A DNA stretch of 64,000 bases from Trichostrongylus colubriformis (taxonomy: Eukaryota; Nematoda; Chromadorea; Rhabditida; Trichostrongylidae). The stretch lies in assembly GCA_963978905.1 (NCBI GenBank), contig OZ022256.1, forward strand, positions 35,055,426 through 35,119,425. Direction: 5' to 3'. Shown piece by piece: positions 44,745 to 57,693 of the stretch; the first letter of the stretch is position 1, and each line of letters starts with the position of its first letter. The notes under the pieces are model-generated. The model was not told where the DNA came from. It saw nothing but the letters and a program-made list of their open reading frames with translations, and did no database searches. Both the position numbers and the translations under genes were made by a program.

Positions 44745-45879
44745 CTTCGGTTTGGTGTTCTCGGAACCACTTAAGACGAAGTGAATCAGTTCATTACACT
44801 GTAGATCCACTTCATTTCATATATAAAACACGAATCAAATAGATCAGCATCTTCTCAATTTCAGTGAGTTCTTAGTGTGGTTTCTTTCACTGAAAGGTTA
44901 TTTACGTTTCATGTTGCACGGACTAACTAAAATCAATTTAAGTGGATGAAATAGCTCGAATTAACAGCGCTGACTGACCTCAGAAAAAGCACTCATCATG
45001 AAAGGGCTGTTGACTTCAGAAGGCGATGAAATATATCGCGAATTTCAGCCTTTTTATAGCATGCGATTACGGAATTTCTGTGAATAGGTCGCATCTCACA
45101 GGAAAGAATACTTTCCTGGCACAGCCTAACAAAAAAGTGGCTCAACATTCATATTGTGGCCTTCTTTACATTTCTGGCTGACCTCAAGAAAGCTGATGAC
45201 AGTGCTCTTTTTGCACTACCTTTATTACACTTGGAAAACAAGTAGTGCGCTTGCAGTAGCCCTGTACGTTTGCCTGTAGGCTCACAAAACTTTCCCTGCT
45301 AGACCATTCACAAACTCTTCACTAAAAACATAAGTCTATTTAAAAGGTTACTGCTGATTGACCTTAAAGATGCGTCAATAACATTGAAAGAAATTCAAAT
45401 GGATATACGAATATTGCTTCCTTCGGAAAATTAAAACGGTCGCTAGACCGTTTTGAAGCTGCATCAAAATTACCGAAAACTGTACTCTTTGTCACTTTGT
45501 ATGACCAAACTGCAAGCAAATATTCGGGACTGGACTGTTCGATATTGAGAGTGCGCCTTAAAAATCGGGCTCCACATGTGCTTTCGTTGAAACATTCAAA
45601 ACAAACTCGCTGCAACTTTCTGCTCTTCCTGATAGGCTTTCTCGCACGTGCGACTCTATCACAAAGATCATGGCATCCACGAAATTCGTATAACCAATAG
45701 AACTAAGTGGAATCATGAAAACCGACCACTGTATGTAAAAGTGGCTCATTCAGAACGAAGACTAGAAGAGCGTCTGCTCATAAACTTAGGTTCAAATCCC
45801 TTCAGATAAAAAACCAAGGAAATGGCTCGAATTCAAATCGTAATCAAATAGAAAGACGTTTTGACAATAGACATTTTGC
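44745..45879. other. Spacer, perhaps decayed satellite units
   Basis: Phrases such as 'ctgactgacctcagaaaaagc' (about 44970) resemble the satellite at 45880-48215, but similarity is weak. No gene was recognised. Confidence 0.35.
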
Positions 45880-48215
45880 ACCTCCCCATAAAAATTGAAT
45901 CTTTTGGTACTCCCGGGAATATTATAAGGTGTGAGGTGAAAATGATCGATAGGAATTCCCGACTGACCTTTGGAGAAGCGCCAAGCACATGCAAAATTAG
46001 CACGACTCCAGAAACCGATCAAATCGGTCCTTCTTCCGTGCCTTGCCTACACATACATGATCAGATAACTCCTGGGAGCATATATAGAGGCATCATAATT
46101 CTACAACACCCCACGACATAAGGTTCCTTTGGGACCACCTGGCAATAATACAGTGTGTATAGACAAAATGCATCAACGGATGTGTCTGACTGACCGCTGA
46201 AAAAACGCCCATCACATAAGAAATGGGTCAACTTCAGAAAAGGAGCGATTCGGGTCTCATTCCATGTCTTCCACTCAGAATATCATTCCGTGCCTTTTCT
46301 TCATTCGGAAAAGCAGACCCTACATGCCATAAGCGCAGTTTCTCCATTTTATACCGCCCCACAAAAATTGATTCCTTTTGTACTCCCGGGAATATTATAA
46401 GGTGTGAGGTGAAAATGATCGATAGGAATTCCCGACTGACCTTTGGAGAAGCGCCAAGCACATGCAAAATTAGCTCGACTCCAGGAACCGATCAAATCGG
46501 TCCTCCTTCCGTGCCTTGCCTACACATTCATGATCAGACAACTCTTGGGAGCATATATAGAGACATCATAATTTTGCACCACCCCACGACATTAGGCTCC
46601 TTTGGTACCACCTGGCAATAATACAGCGCAAAATGCATCAACTACAGTGCAAAATGCATCAACGGATGTGTCTGACTGACCTCTGAAGAAGCGCCCATCA
46701 CATAAGAAATGGGTCAACTTCAGAAAAGGAGCGTTTCGGGTCTATTCCATGTCTTCCACTTAGAATATCATTCCGTGCCTTTTCTTCATTCGGAAAAGCA
46801 GACCCTACATGCCATAAGCGCAGTTTCTCCATTTTATACCGCTCCACAAAAATTGATTCCTTTTGTACTCCTGGGAATATTATAGGCTGTGAGGAGAAAA
46901 TGATAGATAGGAATTTTCGACTGACCTTTGGAGAAGCGCCATGCACATGCAAAATTGGCTCGACTCCAGAAACCGGTCAAATCGGTCCTTCTTCCGTGCC
47001 TTGCCTACACATTCATAATCAGACAACTCTTGGGAGCATATATAGAGACATCATAATTTTGCACCACCCCACGACATAAGGCTCCTTTGGGAGCACCTGG
47101 CAATAATACAGTGCAAAATGCATCAACTACAGTGCAAAATGCATCAACGGATGTGTCTGACTGACCTCTGAAGAAGCGCCCATCACATAAGAAATGGGTC
47201 AACTTCAGAAAAGAAGCGATTCGGGTCTATTCCATGTCTTCCACTTAGAATATCATTCCGTGCCTTTTCTTCATTCGGAAAAGCAGACCCTACATGCCAT
47301 AAGCGCAGTTTCTCCATTTTATACCGCTCCACAAAAATTGATTCCTTTTGTACTCCTGGGAATATTATAGGCTGTGAGGAGAAAATTTGGAGAAGCGCCA
47401 TGCACATGCAAAATTGGCTCGACTCCAGAAACCGGTCAAATCGGTCCTTCTTCCGTGCCTTGCCTACACATACATGATCAGATAACTCCTGGGAGCATAT
47501 ATAGAGACATCATAATTTTGCACCACCCCACGACATAAGGTTCCTTTGGGAGCACCTGGCAATAATACAGTGCAAAATGCATCAACTACAGTGCAAAATG
47601 CATCAACGGATGTGTCTGACTGACCTCTGAAGAAGCGCCCATCACATAAGAAATGGGTCAACTTCAGAAAAGAAGCGATTCGGGTCTATTCCATGTCTTC
47701 CGCTCAGAATATCATTCCGTGCCTTTTCTTTATTCGGAAAGGCAGACCCTAGATGCCATAACCGCAGTTTCGCCATTTTGCACCACCCCACGACATAACG
47801 CTCCTTTGGTACTACCTGGCAATAATACAGTGTGTATAGACAAAATGCATCAACGGATGTGTCTGACTGACCTCTGAAGAAGCGCCCATCACATAAGAAA
47901 TGGGTCAACTTCAGAAAATTAGCGATTCGGGTCTTATTCGATGTCTTCCGCTCAGAATATCATTCCGTGCCTTTTCTTCATCCGGAAAAGCAGACCCTAG
48001 ATGCCATATCGCAGTTTCTCCATTTTACACCGCCCCACAAAAATTGATTCCTTTTGTACTCCTGGGAATATTATAGGGTGTGAAGAGAAAATGATAGATA
48101 GGATTTTTCGACTGACGTTTGGAGAAGCGCCATGCACATGCAAAACTGGCTCGACCCCAGGAAGCGATCAAATCGGTCCTTCTTCCGTGCCTTGCCTACA
48201 CATTCATGATCAGAC
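45880..48215 (+). repeat. Tandem satellite, ~485-bp unit
   Basis: The anchor 'acttcagaaaa' recurs at 46231, 46717, 47202, 47661 and 47908, giving steps of 486, 485, 459 and 247 bp. A partial unit precedes the first anchor and another follows the last. Each full unit contains 'tgacctttggagaagcgcc', 'catatatagagacatcataa' and a doubled 'tacagtgcaaaatgcatcaa'. Units are very similar, so the array is fairly young. Minus-strand frames of 74-88 codons in each unit are explained by the repeat. Confidence 0.85.
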
Positions 48216-48269
48216 AACACCTACACTCCAACACCTACCTGCCTACACTCCAACACCCATCGGTTTCTC

Positions 48270-48479
48270 CCTACCCGAAGCGGTTGCTTTGCTCTATCAT
48301 TCCCTTATCACAATCATTTGCGGACGGACAGACATACTTACATACTTACATACCCACACACAAACACACTTACATACCGACCGACATACCGACAAACAGA
48401 CGCACAAAGTTACTGGTTTATATGTATTATGGTATGTTTATATGTATTATGGTTTATATGTATGTATATAATAGAAGGA
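48270..48479 (-). mobile_element. Helitron-like 5' end, second family, inverted copy
   Basis: On the minus strand it reads A|TCCTTCTATTATATACATAC, then TGTCTGTTTGTCGG steps and 'gattgtgataagggaat', parallel to 29598-29740. The tetranucleotide-like (GTATGTAA, GTCG) tract at 48320-48410 is the equivalent of the TGTCTG tract. Confidence 0.35.
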
Positions 48480-48989
48480 TTGATGTACTGTATCCAATAG
48501 ATCTGGAATTTCCTTTCATTTCTTATGCATGTAAGAAAATGGTGCATCGGCCGGCGTCCTTCTTCACTTCCTGTCTCCATTCTTTCCAAGTTGGAGCTCC
48601 TAACCCATCTATCTCTTCCAGCAGTCATCATGTCAGAGGAGATCCGAGCCCCCGAGACTCGCTCGGGAGGTCCGCGACGGACACCCGTGATCTGCGGTTG
48701 GCTGCCAGTATACAAGCCTTTTTCAGCAGTCACTTTGCTGATGGTTCGTAAAACATGGATGCATTTTCCAGCAAAAAGATGTACGGTCGATATCCCACTC
48801 CATTTTTATGTTCGCATATTCAAGACTGTTTAGTAACCGAACCGTAATCAAACAAGACATATCGAAATGTTTTCTTTCCCAACATATTCCACCAGCCGCC
48901 CCTTATCGCTCCAAGTTATCTTTCACAACATTTTCGAAACACAGCACATATAAAATATTAAGAAAGCACTTGCTGGTGTTCATTATTCA

Positions 48990-49304
48990 TTGTGGTCTCT
49001 TAGCCAACGGTTAATAACACACTCGTTAAGCCTCACCTCTGCAAAACAGAAAATCACTCGTCTGTTGAACGGCTTGAGTCATGTCATCTCTGAGTGCTCT
49101 CAGTGCAGCGAGTGGTGGGAGTTTCCAAAAAATCCTAAGAAGTTGTACATTTCTCTCCGCACGCAACGTAACAATGTGAACTCCACCGCCGCCAAACTAA
49201 GTGAATCTCGAAAGGTCACTACAGTCTATGCGAAAACTCTGACTCGCATCTCAAAAGTAACCACTAACTCTGACAAGCTCGCAAGGAACTTTCAGGTGTG
49301 TTGA
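48990..49304 (+). CDS. Unidentified frame, possibly gag-like
   Basis: This 104-codon frame contains SAKQKITRLLNGLSHVISE, SEWWEFPKNPKKLYISLRTQ and a polar helix. The pattern of a helical start, an 'xWxFPxxPxxL' segment and a further helix recalls gag N-termini of nematode BEL/Pao elements, but I cannot confirm it. No LTRs were seen around it. Confidence 0.25.
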   Translation: MWSLSQRLITHSLSLTSAKQKITRLLNGLSHVISECSQCSEWWEFPKNPKKLYISLRTQRNNVNSTAAKLSESRKVTTVYAKTLTRISKVTTNSDKLARNFQVC

Positions 49305-49564
49305 GAGGAACGCAGTGGTCAGAGCAGCCTCGAGGAGACGAGCAATGATTCAATAGTTTTCTCATTTGCATAAGAAATGAGAGAAAATCCAGATTTATTG
49401 GACTACGGTACAACAATCTCAACCAAACTGTACTATATGGAAGGGGGGGGGGGGAAACCTCATGGGACTGAGATCCCATGCCGTCCCCTTATCTCCCTCA
49501 TCAGCCATTTTATAACTGCTCCATAATACTATGCTCCGCCTATCGTGACACGTCAATACACTAC

Positions 49565-51290
49565 CGCGTCGAGGGTTGAAGAATGGTTCACGAATTAAGG
49601 CGGACCACTAGCAGAAAGTCAGAGATTAACTCTGCGATCATGAGCCGTCCTTACCGAGCCCGTTTTACTATTTACGTGGGAATGAAGGGAGCTCTCCGGC
49701 CGCAGAATGTGTGATGTAGCATCGTGAAGATGACATTGACACCTGTCAGCATTGTACAACATGAGAATGAAGTAGTCCTGGCAATCGACCTTTGCCTTTA
49801 ATGATAGGCGTGTGACAATTGATGAAGTAAATAAAACAGTCGACTAAATAACCGCAAGGAGAATAGGCTAGACAATCATTCGACTAAATAAGACAATCTA
49901 GAGAGTAAATGTAGCAATCGACCAATATAAGGGCAAGGGAGCAATTACAGTAAAAGGGAAGCTATCTGATTTCCTTCCAATAAGTTGGCGCAAAACCATC
50001 CGGTGTGTCTTATTGTAGCCAATGTGGAACTCATGAGCGCGGAAAGAGATTTGGAGTAAAGGATCTCTATCTGAAACCAACGATCCGTTGCGTTTTGTGA
50101 CTCCGCGTGCTCAAATATCGTCAAAATATCTTTGAATTATGCTCCTTTCTTTTCTTACGAATGCTAGTTACGACTTCACATTTTCGTGGGACTGTTTTCA
50201 ACCGGAACTTGTAGTCGACCAGGCCAGGGACATGTGGCTTGGCGTTCCTTTTATCTTGGCTACGATAGTGAGGCGGAACAATGCCATAGTCAGAAGTCAG
50301 AAGATTCGATATAAGTAGTGAGAAACACCAAAACAAGATGTTGAGTTGCTGTATTCCTGCGCGTCTTGCTGTAATTGTTGCGCATACATCGCACTCCGTA
50401 GCGAATTCATGAGTGTTCCTCCGCAGCCGAACTAACAGCGTCCTCGCTTAACGAGCGGAGGTCCTTGCGAGTCAGGGGGCATTGAGCTTCCCTACAGTTG
50501 GGGTGGCTACGATGTATGTCATATTGCTAGAAGGCGCAGAGGTATCTTTGCTGGTGACCATGAGCAAAGATTGCAGTTCCTGCTCAACCATAATTATGTT
50601 GTCGCTTGCTTGCTTGGCTCAACCATAATTATGTTGTCGCTTGCTGAAAGGAGATGGATTGCCCTGTTTTCCCGGAATCATGGTCCATACGTTGATCGCC
50701 TTGCGACATTCTAATATTTATGTTACTGTTTGACGGACATTCGAGATAAAACTTCATATAGCGGTAGATAGCTCTGAGCTCTGATGAGTGTACGGAACGG
50801 AAATCTTACGATTTTCGACCTCAAAGTAACTGGTGTCAAGCATGGCACGTAGACTTTATTGGTCGAAGATGCAAAGAGCTTTAATGGCCATGCGCATGTC
50901 TTCAGTAAGAGGGCAGTGATCAGAATCGGTAGAACGAATACAAAGGTAGAATATATGGAATGTTTTCGGATGATTTGACGATTTCGGTGTGGCCCGAGAA
51001 GTCAGGAAAGAGGAATTCTGAGGGGACGTCATGTTCGGTGAATAACTTAATAAGCTGTAAAAAGTACGTAAATTGAACAAAGTTTTGGTTGTAATGTCCT
51101 CGTAAGTTTGAGTACTACTGTTTTGAGACCACATTGCGCCTTGCACATTTCTCTCATCCGCGTGGTTTGGGAAGAATGGACGACAGTTTTCATAATCTTT
51201 GAACACGGTATTGCGAACGAATGTGTGGCAAAAATCGGCACCCTCGACACTTCATCTTCCTCGTCTGCCATCGAGGTCAAAAAATATATG
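49565..51290. other. No gene recognised; small tandem duplication
   Basis: 'gctcaaccataattatgttg' with 'tcgcttgct' occurs at 50582-50610 and again at 50617-50645. A 116-codon minus frame (50856-51206) has no recognisable family. Confidence 0.4.
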
Positions 51291-51299
51291 TGCATATGT

Positions 51300-51420
51300 T
51301 TTCAATAGGGCCTTTTCATCTCTACAGAATGATACAAATTTTCATACAAATAGCTCATGTCCATTCGATAGAGCTTTTTTTGCTCTACAAGATGATACCA
51401 CTCATCTTTTGTATCCTTGC
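51300..51420 (+). mobile_element. mariner MITE relic
   Basis: Two imperfect copies of the 'gatagagcttttttgctcta' phrase (51305 and 51365), which also occurs at 8295, 54186 and 54507. Confidence 0.4.
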
Positions 51421-51957
51421 ATGCTTTAGCATGTAGAAATAAGTTTCCACCTTTTTTGGTTCGAGTTGTTTTAGCCATTTTTGGTTGAATATTTCAGTTG
51501 AATGTTTCGTAAGTACTATTGTGTACTGGTTCCTTACAAATCCGATAGAATAAGTGACCCGAAGATCACATTCCCAGAATCCACAGGATCCTGTGCAACA
51601 TCTTGAACTAATGCGGGTCAAAGTAATGCGTATTTTTTTCGTTACGACTCCCCTTCGACGCAAGTGCGACACATGCCTCATTAGCCAATGGGCTGATTTT
51701 CACCAGTAAATTTTGATTTTGGAACAGTTAGTGTTCGAATCAAGGTCAAGGCATTGGATCTGCTCTGAGAAGATAATGAAAAGTTGTAGGAAGAAAAATT
51801 GGTGCGATCGAGAAACTGACACCTACGATGGAAATAATGCTTACAAGTGCAGAAATTTTGAAGAAAGTGCGACTCGATTTTATGGTGACAAGAGGAATCT
51901 CTTCATTTGCACGAGTCTGAATGTGAAAGGAATAAATGAACGCACAGATTCTTTTAT

Positions 51958-52400
51958 TAGGTTGTCCGGAAAGTTTTCGAACTAAACGTATGGTAGGGCT
52001 TGAAACAACATATCTTTGACACCCGATGTTGTGAGCGGACCTAACTCGAGGGATTTGTGTATCATGTCCTGTATTTGTACCTGTCAGCAGCATGTGCGAC
52101 ATATCGACTCCTGGCCCCAGTAGTGCCTTCACAAGGGATGACAAGAACATGCTCTACCGACCAGTTCTGCTTCTACAATACGGCTCCGGCCGATCCGCGA
52201 ACGAGGCCCATCGCTTTCTGCTGGAAACAATGGAGGGGCAAGCCCTCTGTCGCTCGACGTGCTTCTACGTTCGTTCGCGTGCTGTCGTGCTCCACTTTTC
52301 ACGAGGAATAGTAGATGTGCGGTTCGGGCTCGAATATTGGAGAAAGTGCGTTCCGTCTTGTAGGAAAACATACTCTTGAGGGGCTTCTAACATAGTCAAG
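51958..52400 (+). pseudogene. mariner transposon 5' part (transposase N-terminus)
   Basis: TTAGGTTGTCCGGAAAGTTT is a mariner terminal repeat. The frame from about 52137 reads KNMLYRPVLLLQYGSGRSAN, EAHRFLLETMEGQALCRSTC, FYVRSRAVVLHF. This matches the N-terminal helix-turn-helix of mariner transposases, which binds the terminal repeat. The catalytic DDD part is absent, and frame and stop changes follow. Confidence 0.65.
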
Positions 52401-52570
52401 CGGTGATCTCGCAATTTAGAAAGTACTCCTAAACTGCCGGTTCAAGTTTGTGACTTATGCCTGACCTGTGGGATGTTCTCACCTCGCTATAGCTTGTCTT
52501 CTGGTCTTGTACCCGTCTCGGTGAAAGTGTTTTAGTATTTCGTGTATCATCTAAATATGTTGTCTGTAAG

Positions 52571-52879
52571 TCAGCGCATCCTAGTTATGCGCACCGGTTC
52601 ACCATCGAGAGCACGTTTTTCATCATCTAAGAAATTTCCTGCCGCAATTGCCTGGGCTCTTTTGAGGCTAATCGTGAGTTCAGTGTTTATGTTCTGGCAC
52701 GCTTGAAGGTTTCTTTTTCGACGCATGAGCTTGCACAAATGGAAAACCTTTGCTACCCTATATACCATCCTCGTTGCCTCATCATGTGCCCTCTTCACAG
52801 GCGAACAAACATGGTGAAGTCTGACGAGATCACTCACGAAATCGCTCGCGTTCATGGTTAGATAAAGCGCGTTAGACAT
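52571..52879 (-). CDS. Hypothetical frame, 102 aa
   Basis: The open frame contains ASDFVSDLVRLHHVCSPVKR, MVYRVAKVFHLCKLMRRKRN and NTELTISLKRAQAIAAGNFL. It is mostly helical and rich in Arg/Lys. I do not recognise it; it could be an exon or chance. No splice partners could be established. Confidence 0.2.
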   Translation of the reverse strand: MSNALYLTMNASDFVSDLVRLHHVCSPVKRAHDEATRMVYRVAKVFHLCKLMRRKRNLQACQNINTELTISLKRAQAIAAGNFLDDEKRALDGEPVRITRMR

Positions 52880-53965
52880 ATTTTGTGAGTCAATGTCTCT
52901 CCTAACTGGGATGCTCGTTGTTCTTCCTTTTTTTCTGCATTCTCATCGCTAAAGCTTCCCTCTTCTCTTTCGAGCATACCCCAAATCAAAAATGTAACAG
53001 TCCGATCAGCAAAAATGTAACAATAAAATGTGTGCTATGAAGACGACGTGGAGGCAGTGGTCCTCCTATTTATAACACTTTTTTTACTACATTCTACCTC
53101 TCCATGGAAGTATTAGGGGACCCGCGCTCTAATGGTATCTGAACCGAACAGTTTACCAACTTCTTTGCTGCCATAAAAATCAGCTACAGTGAATATCAGT
53201 AACACTGGGTAACGGAACCGGCATACCTCCTACTTTAGCTGAGATTTCAGCACTACTTGTAGGGATGTTCGTTGAAATTGTCCGCAGCGGCTTCTTTTCC
53301 ATTCAAAACAGCCCACTTGTTCCAACTTTCTATTTCCATTCAAGCAAATATCCATGCGAACGAAAATGTAGAAGTCAATTAGGTCAACTGGAAATGATCG
53401 AGACCTGGCATAAGGGCCCACGTCTTTAAGTGCGTGCGTACTTCGTGACTTTGGGACTGATGAACATCTCTCACTAGAGCACCGTTTTCCGCATTGTATG
53501 AATAGGGCTCTCAGTTGTGTGAAAAAGTAAGAAAGTGGCTGTTCTTTCTTTTTTCGTATCCTCTGTTATATGACACCCGATAAATTTTCAAAAATTACTC
53601 ACAGGAATTGCAGTACACTTGACCACCAGGCCTGAACCCTGTAATGTATATTTAAACCCTGAAATCCATTGCTTCGCCGTCTGTAGTCGTAACTTTTGAA
53701 CAGCAAAGTTTGTGACAAATGTAGCAACTGAGTAATTTATGGGTGTTTTTTTCCTTGAAATCTAGGGTAATCTTTCAAAAACTTTGTTCTCACAGGCTTG
53801 ATTTGTTTGCAACACCGTTGGATTACTTTACTTCAACGATTGCTTACCGTTTGTATGTCAGTTTGTGCATTCAGGTGGTTGTTATTTTGTGCTTGCAATT
53901 TATGTAGCGTTGCTTTGTGACTACCAAGGCGTTTTGTTGTTCAAACATTTATTGTTAATAAAATT
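52880..53965. other. Spacer, nothing recognised
   Basis: No domain-bearing frame or repeat partner. Confidence 0.4.
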
Positions 53966-54582
53966 AGAAATTTCATATATAGGCCGTTACACATTATGCA
54001 CAACAAAAAAGGTCTCACACATTACACAAAGCAAGACAGTGATGCAAAATGATCAACCAAGTGTGAACTAAAATGCAATGATTACTTTTTCAGTTTTCTA
54101 TCGGGTAGTACAATAACAGTCTAGTTTCTTATACTCTTTGTATCACAACATTCTCCTGGTTTTTCGACAAGGTATATATGTACAATCGATAGAGCTCTTT
54201 CTGCTCTACAAAATAGTCGCATTCTGTATTTTGATTGTTGAATAGTTTCCTATACTAAACTCATATATAGGCCCCATTCATATATCAGAAATTTCATATA
54301 TAGGCCGTTACACATTATGCACAATAAAAAAAGGTCTCACACATTACACAAAGCAAGACAGTGATGCAAAATGATCAACCAAGTGTGAACTAAAATGCAA
54401 TGATTACTTTTTCAGTTTTCTATCGGGTAGTACAATAACAGTCTAGTTTCTTATACTCTTTGTATCACAACATTCTCCTAGTTTTTCGACAAGGTATATA
54501 TGTACAATCGATAGAGCTCTTTCTGCTCTACAAAATAGTCGCATTCTGTATTTTGATTGTTGAACAGTTTCCTATACTAAAC
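53966..54582 (+). repeat. Tandem duplication of ~320 bp inside a mariner-type MITE
   Basis: Copies 53966-54260 and 54287-54582 differ at only a handful of positions, and the offset is 321 bp. Both include 'caatcgatagagctctttct' and 'gctctacaaaatagtcgc'. An inverted counterpart of this end lies at about 54778-54855, which makes the duplicated unit one arm of a TIR element. Confidence 0.8.
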
Positions 54583-54855
54583 GCTCAGAAATGGAATCCC
54601 CAGAAAGCAGAAACTGCACTTTCGATACTACCTTTCAAAATCAAGGCTCCATCAAAGGAATTGCTTTGAGCAAAATTTTTGGATATTGACTATAAGCTAA
54701 AAAGAGCAGATGATTGCTCCGTGGATATGTCGTTTCTATAACCTGATGCTATTGAACATTCATTGACTCAAAAAGAAATAGTACCACCTTGTACAGCAGA
54801 AAAAGCTCTGTCGAAACTATGTAAGTTGACGGAAAACCAGGAGAATGTCATGTAA

Positions 54856-57359
54856 AAAGGTGATAAAAACCGAGCGAATTTGTATATTACCTACAGCTTC
54901 TATGTGAACACTGAGACACCAAAATGAGCCAAATTTATACATATTTAACTGCAAGCAATATAAAAACAAGCACAATATAGCGGCAAAATGAATGAGAACC
55001 AATATAGCGGCAAAATGATTGAGAATAGGTGTCGATACGGTCGCCGCCTTTTTGAGCAATGACACAGGATTCCCACCGAGGGCAGATAACTCGCGGGCCG
55101 ATGTCGCGAGGAGAAGGTCGCGATGCGAAATTCAGACCCAAGGGTACACACCCCCACTCTCATGGTGCGGGGAGCAAATCCCTCATCAAAGCCCGCCCAG
55201 ACCAACCAAATCTTCCATCCCTCCAGGGTGAATTGGTGACAGGCTCGTGTGTGAGGATAAGGGCAGTGACCCGTACCATCTGGCCCTGTCAAGTCATTGT
55301 ATAGGTCAAAGCGCATTGAAGTGCGAACACAGTTCTGAGTGGAACGGGAATGCGTGGTGCAGCCCACAGAGAGGGTTGATGAGCGCCGAAAGGCTTTATC
55401 CTTTTGTCCTCTTACCAAAATCGTAAAAACCGAATGAACTACTCCAAGCTGTCAGTATCAACACCTCACATGCATTAACATCAGAAGAACATCTGAAAAG
55501 GATTTTTTTCCCAGCGTATCGGACGACCTCTGACTACCTTTCAACCGCAATTGGTAATCCTGCATGCTCGGGTCCTGGTGCCCGTAGAGCGTAAGTCACG
55601 GAGAAGACGATTTTTGCCTAATTTGATATCCTGACCCTGATTCCGAAAAGTGGGATGTTCTCAGCAGAATAGGTGTTAATGCGCTCACGAAAGTCGGTAA
55701 CCCTTGCTAACGGAGCCATGAGTACTTTTTTTGGTCTTTGCAGTTGTTGCAGTATGGGTCTCTGCCTTGCATGTTTGAGACACTCGTTAGGATGTTCGTT
55801 TCATCAACTGGAAGGAGGTGATGAGTCCGTGGCCATCCGCCCCTTAAACATGAATATTACATGCATTTTGCGAAATAACACATGGTTCGTGCGCTACAGA
55901 CACCGGGACCTGAGCAAGCTAGATTGCCAAATACAGTGAGTAGTGGTAGGTGGAAGCAGTCTAAAATGCAGGAAACAAGATGCTTTTTGTTGTTGATGCA
56001 TGTGTGGATTGTTACTACCGTTTACAATAGGTTCTTCTCATTCTTCTTTGCCTGGCAGCTGCTACCAGTCGCTGCTTGACTCTGAAGTCCCGAAAGTGAC
56101 TGCTTCATCCAAAATGTTAAATGTATGTGGATAAACAATCTATGTCTTGACCCATTTACACTGATCGTCGATATCATCGTAACTGAAGGTATCGACCGCT
56201 AAATTATCTGAGCGACCTAAAAAAGGTGGCTTTTTCCATGCAACAGTAAATGTCCGGATTATCGACGTCCAGTAGATTGAAGGCACAGTTCATGATAATT
56301 TTCGAGCCTCGTCGCACCTCTTGTGTAGTTTCTGGGTGCTGAAGAACACACATGGGGGACAAACAAAAAAAATTCACATTTGGCTTCGACGAGCTTTCAG
56401 GCAAGCATTGGGACAAGTCGTCACGCGGTAATGTCATCCGTTTAACTTATTATTACTTTGAGATTTTCAGTCATCATCTTATCGCAGCCGATATATTGCC
56501 TGCTATCCTTCCATGTCACCTTTGTGTCTGTGGCCCAATCGTGGGTGAGTGCAAATATAGAGCACCCTAGTTTGTATCATTAATTTTCGTAAATAACCAC
56601 AGAATGGCTAGAAAACGAAACATATTTCTTCCCCCTAAAATTGCCTAAGAATGCTCTAAGGACTAGGAGAACTAAGGAGTGCTTCGAATATTGCCCTGGT
56701 CACGCCAGTCATTGAGATCCTGGAGACCTGATCACCTTCTTCTTATTTTATGGTCAGTTAAGACTCAATTGTTTGCTGCAGCATAGCTATGTTGCTGTCG
56801 TCTTTGTTGGTACTCTTGAGTTGATGCATGCTTCTTTTACAAAGTCACGATGAAGTATCAACTCGTAGGGTATATAAGCATATAAAGCAGTTCACATCAT
56901 GACCAATGAGTGTGAAATACGATTATTTCAGAACATCATCCGAGCTATCATCATCAGATTTTATGAAAGCTGATATTCTAGGTCTTTCAAAAACATCATA
57001 AATAAATCAAAACACTTTATCATTCGTTTACTACATAATAAAAGTAAAGATTGTGTTGCAGATTCTAACATGAGCGAATTCCAACAGGCTTTGAGAAGCT
57101 GGAACGACCTCGTGCTCAGAAGGCGTAGTGCGAGGCAATATACCTTGCTGAAAGAGTTGCATCCTTTCGAAAGATTTTGACTGATCCTTGATGCATAAAA
57201 TTTCAACACAGCTCTCTCATTTCAGAGCCATGCGTTATCTCCTGTCGCATTGTGAGTCCTTGCGTCAAATTGTCAGGAGGAAAAGTTCATCACATCTACC
57301 ATTCTGATTTTTTGCAGTTTTAGCGGCGTAATATGGCCCAGCATCTTTGCTTATAGGCA
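54856..57359. other. 2.5 kb without a recognised gene
   Basis: 55060-55400 is GC-richer and has an open minus frame (54945-55418, 157 codons) of no known family. 56190-56230 faintly resembles a phrase of the H1-H4 interior ('tatcgaccgctaaatt'). Confidence 0.35.
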
Positions 57360-57690
57360 GCGATAGGGGAAATTCGGACGAATAGTGAAAAACGCAATTA
57401 ATATAAAGGTCGAGGTGCTTAGGAATTCGACGGTGGAGAAAAAAGGAAGGAAATGGCCAAAGACCCGAGAAATACGACCTTCTGTCCCACCGTTGATTCT
57501 GGACGCAGACGACCTTCCTGTTAAAAGGTTGGAGTCTGCACTAGTTTCCCATTGGCATGTTGCGAAATAAACACAAGGGAATGTTTGGAAATACGACAGC
57601 ATCTATTTTCTGAAGTGAGCTCATGGCTGGAAGTGCGAAAAAATGCAGCAGTACCTTCGATTCTACCGCATATCCTTAGCCGCTCTCATT
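57360..57690 (+). repeat. Dispersed repeat, partner of 5370-5620
   Basis: Shares 'aacacaagggaatgtttg', 'cagcatctatttt' and 'tccttagccgctc' with the first copy. It ends where the long-TIR element begins. Confidence 0.5.
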
Positions 57691-57693
57691 GTA

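Noticed and set aside
45740..45812. Possible tRNA (B-box-like GGTTCAAATCCC)
   Set aside because: No acceptor stem pairs and the A box is poor.
46234..47908. Repeated minus frames of 74-88 codons beginning MHV or MTH
   Set aside because: They recur only because the 485-bp satellite unit recurs; there is no start context, domain or splice pattern.
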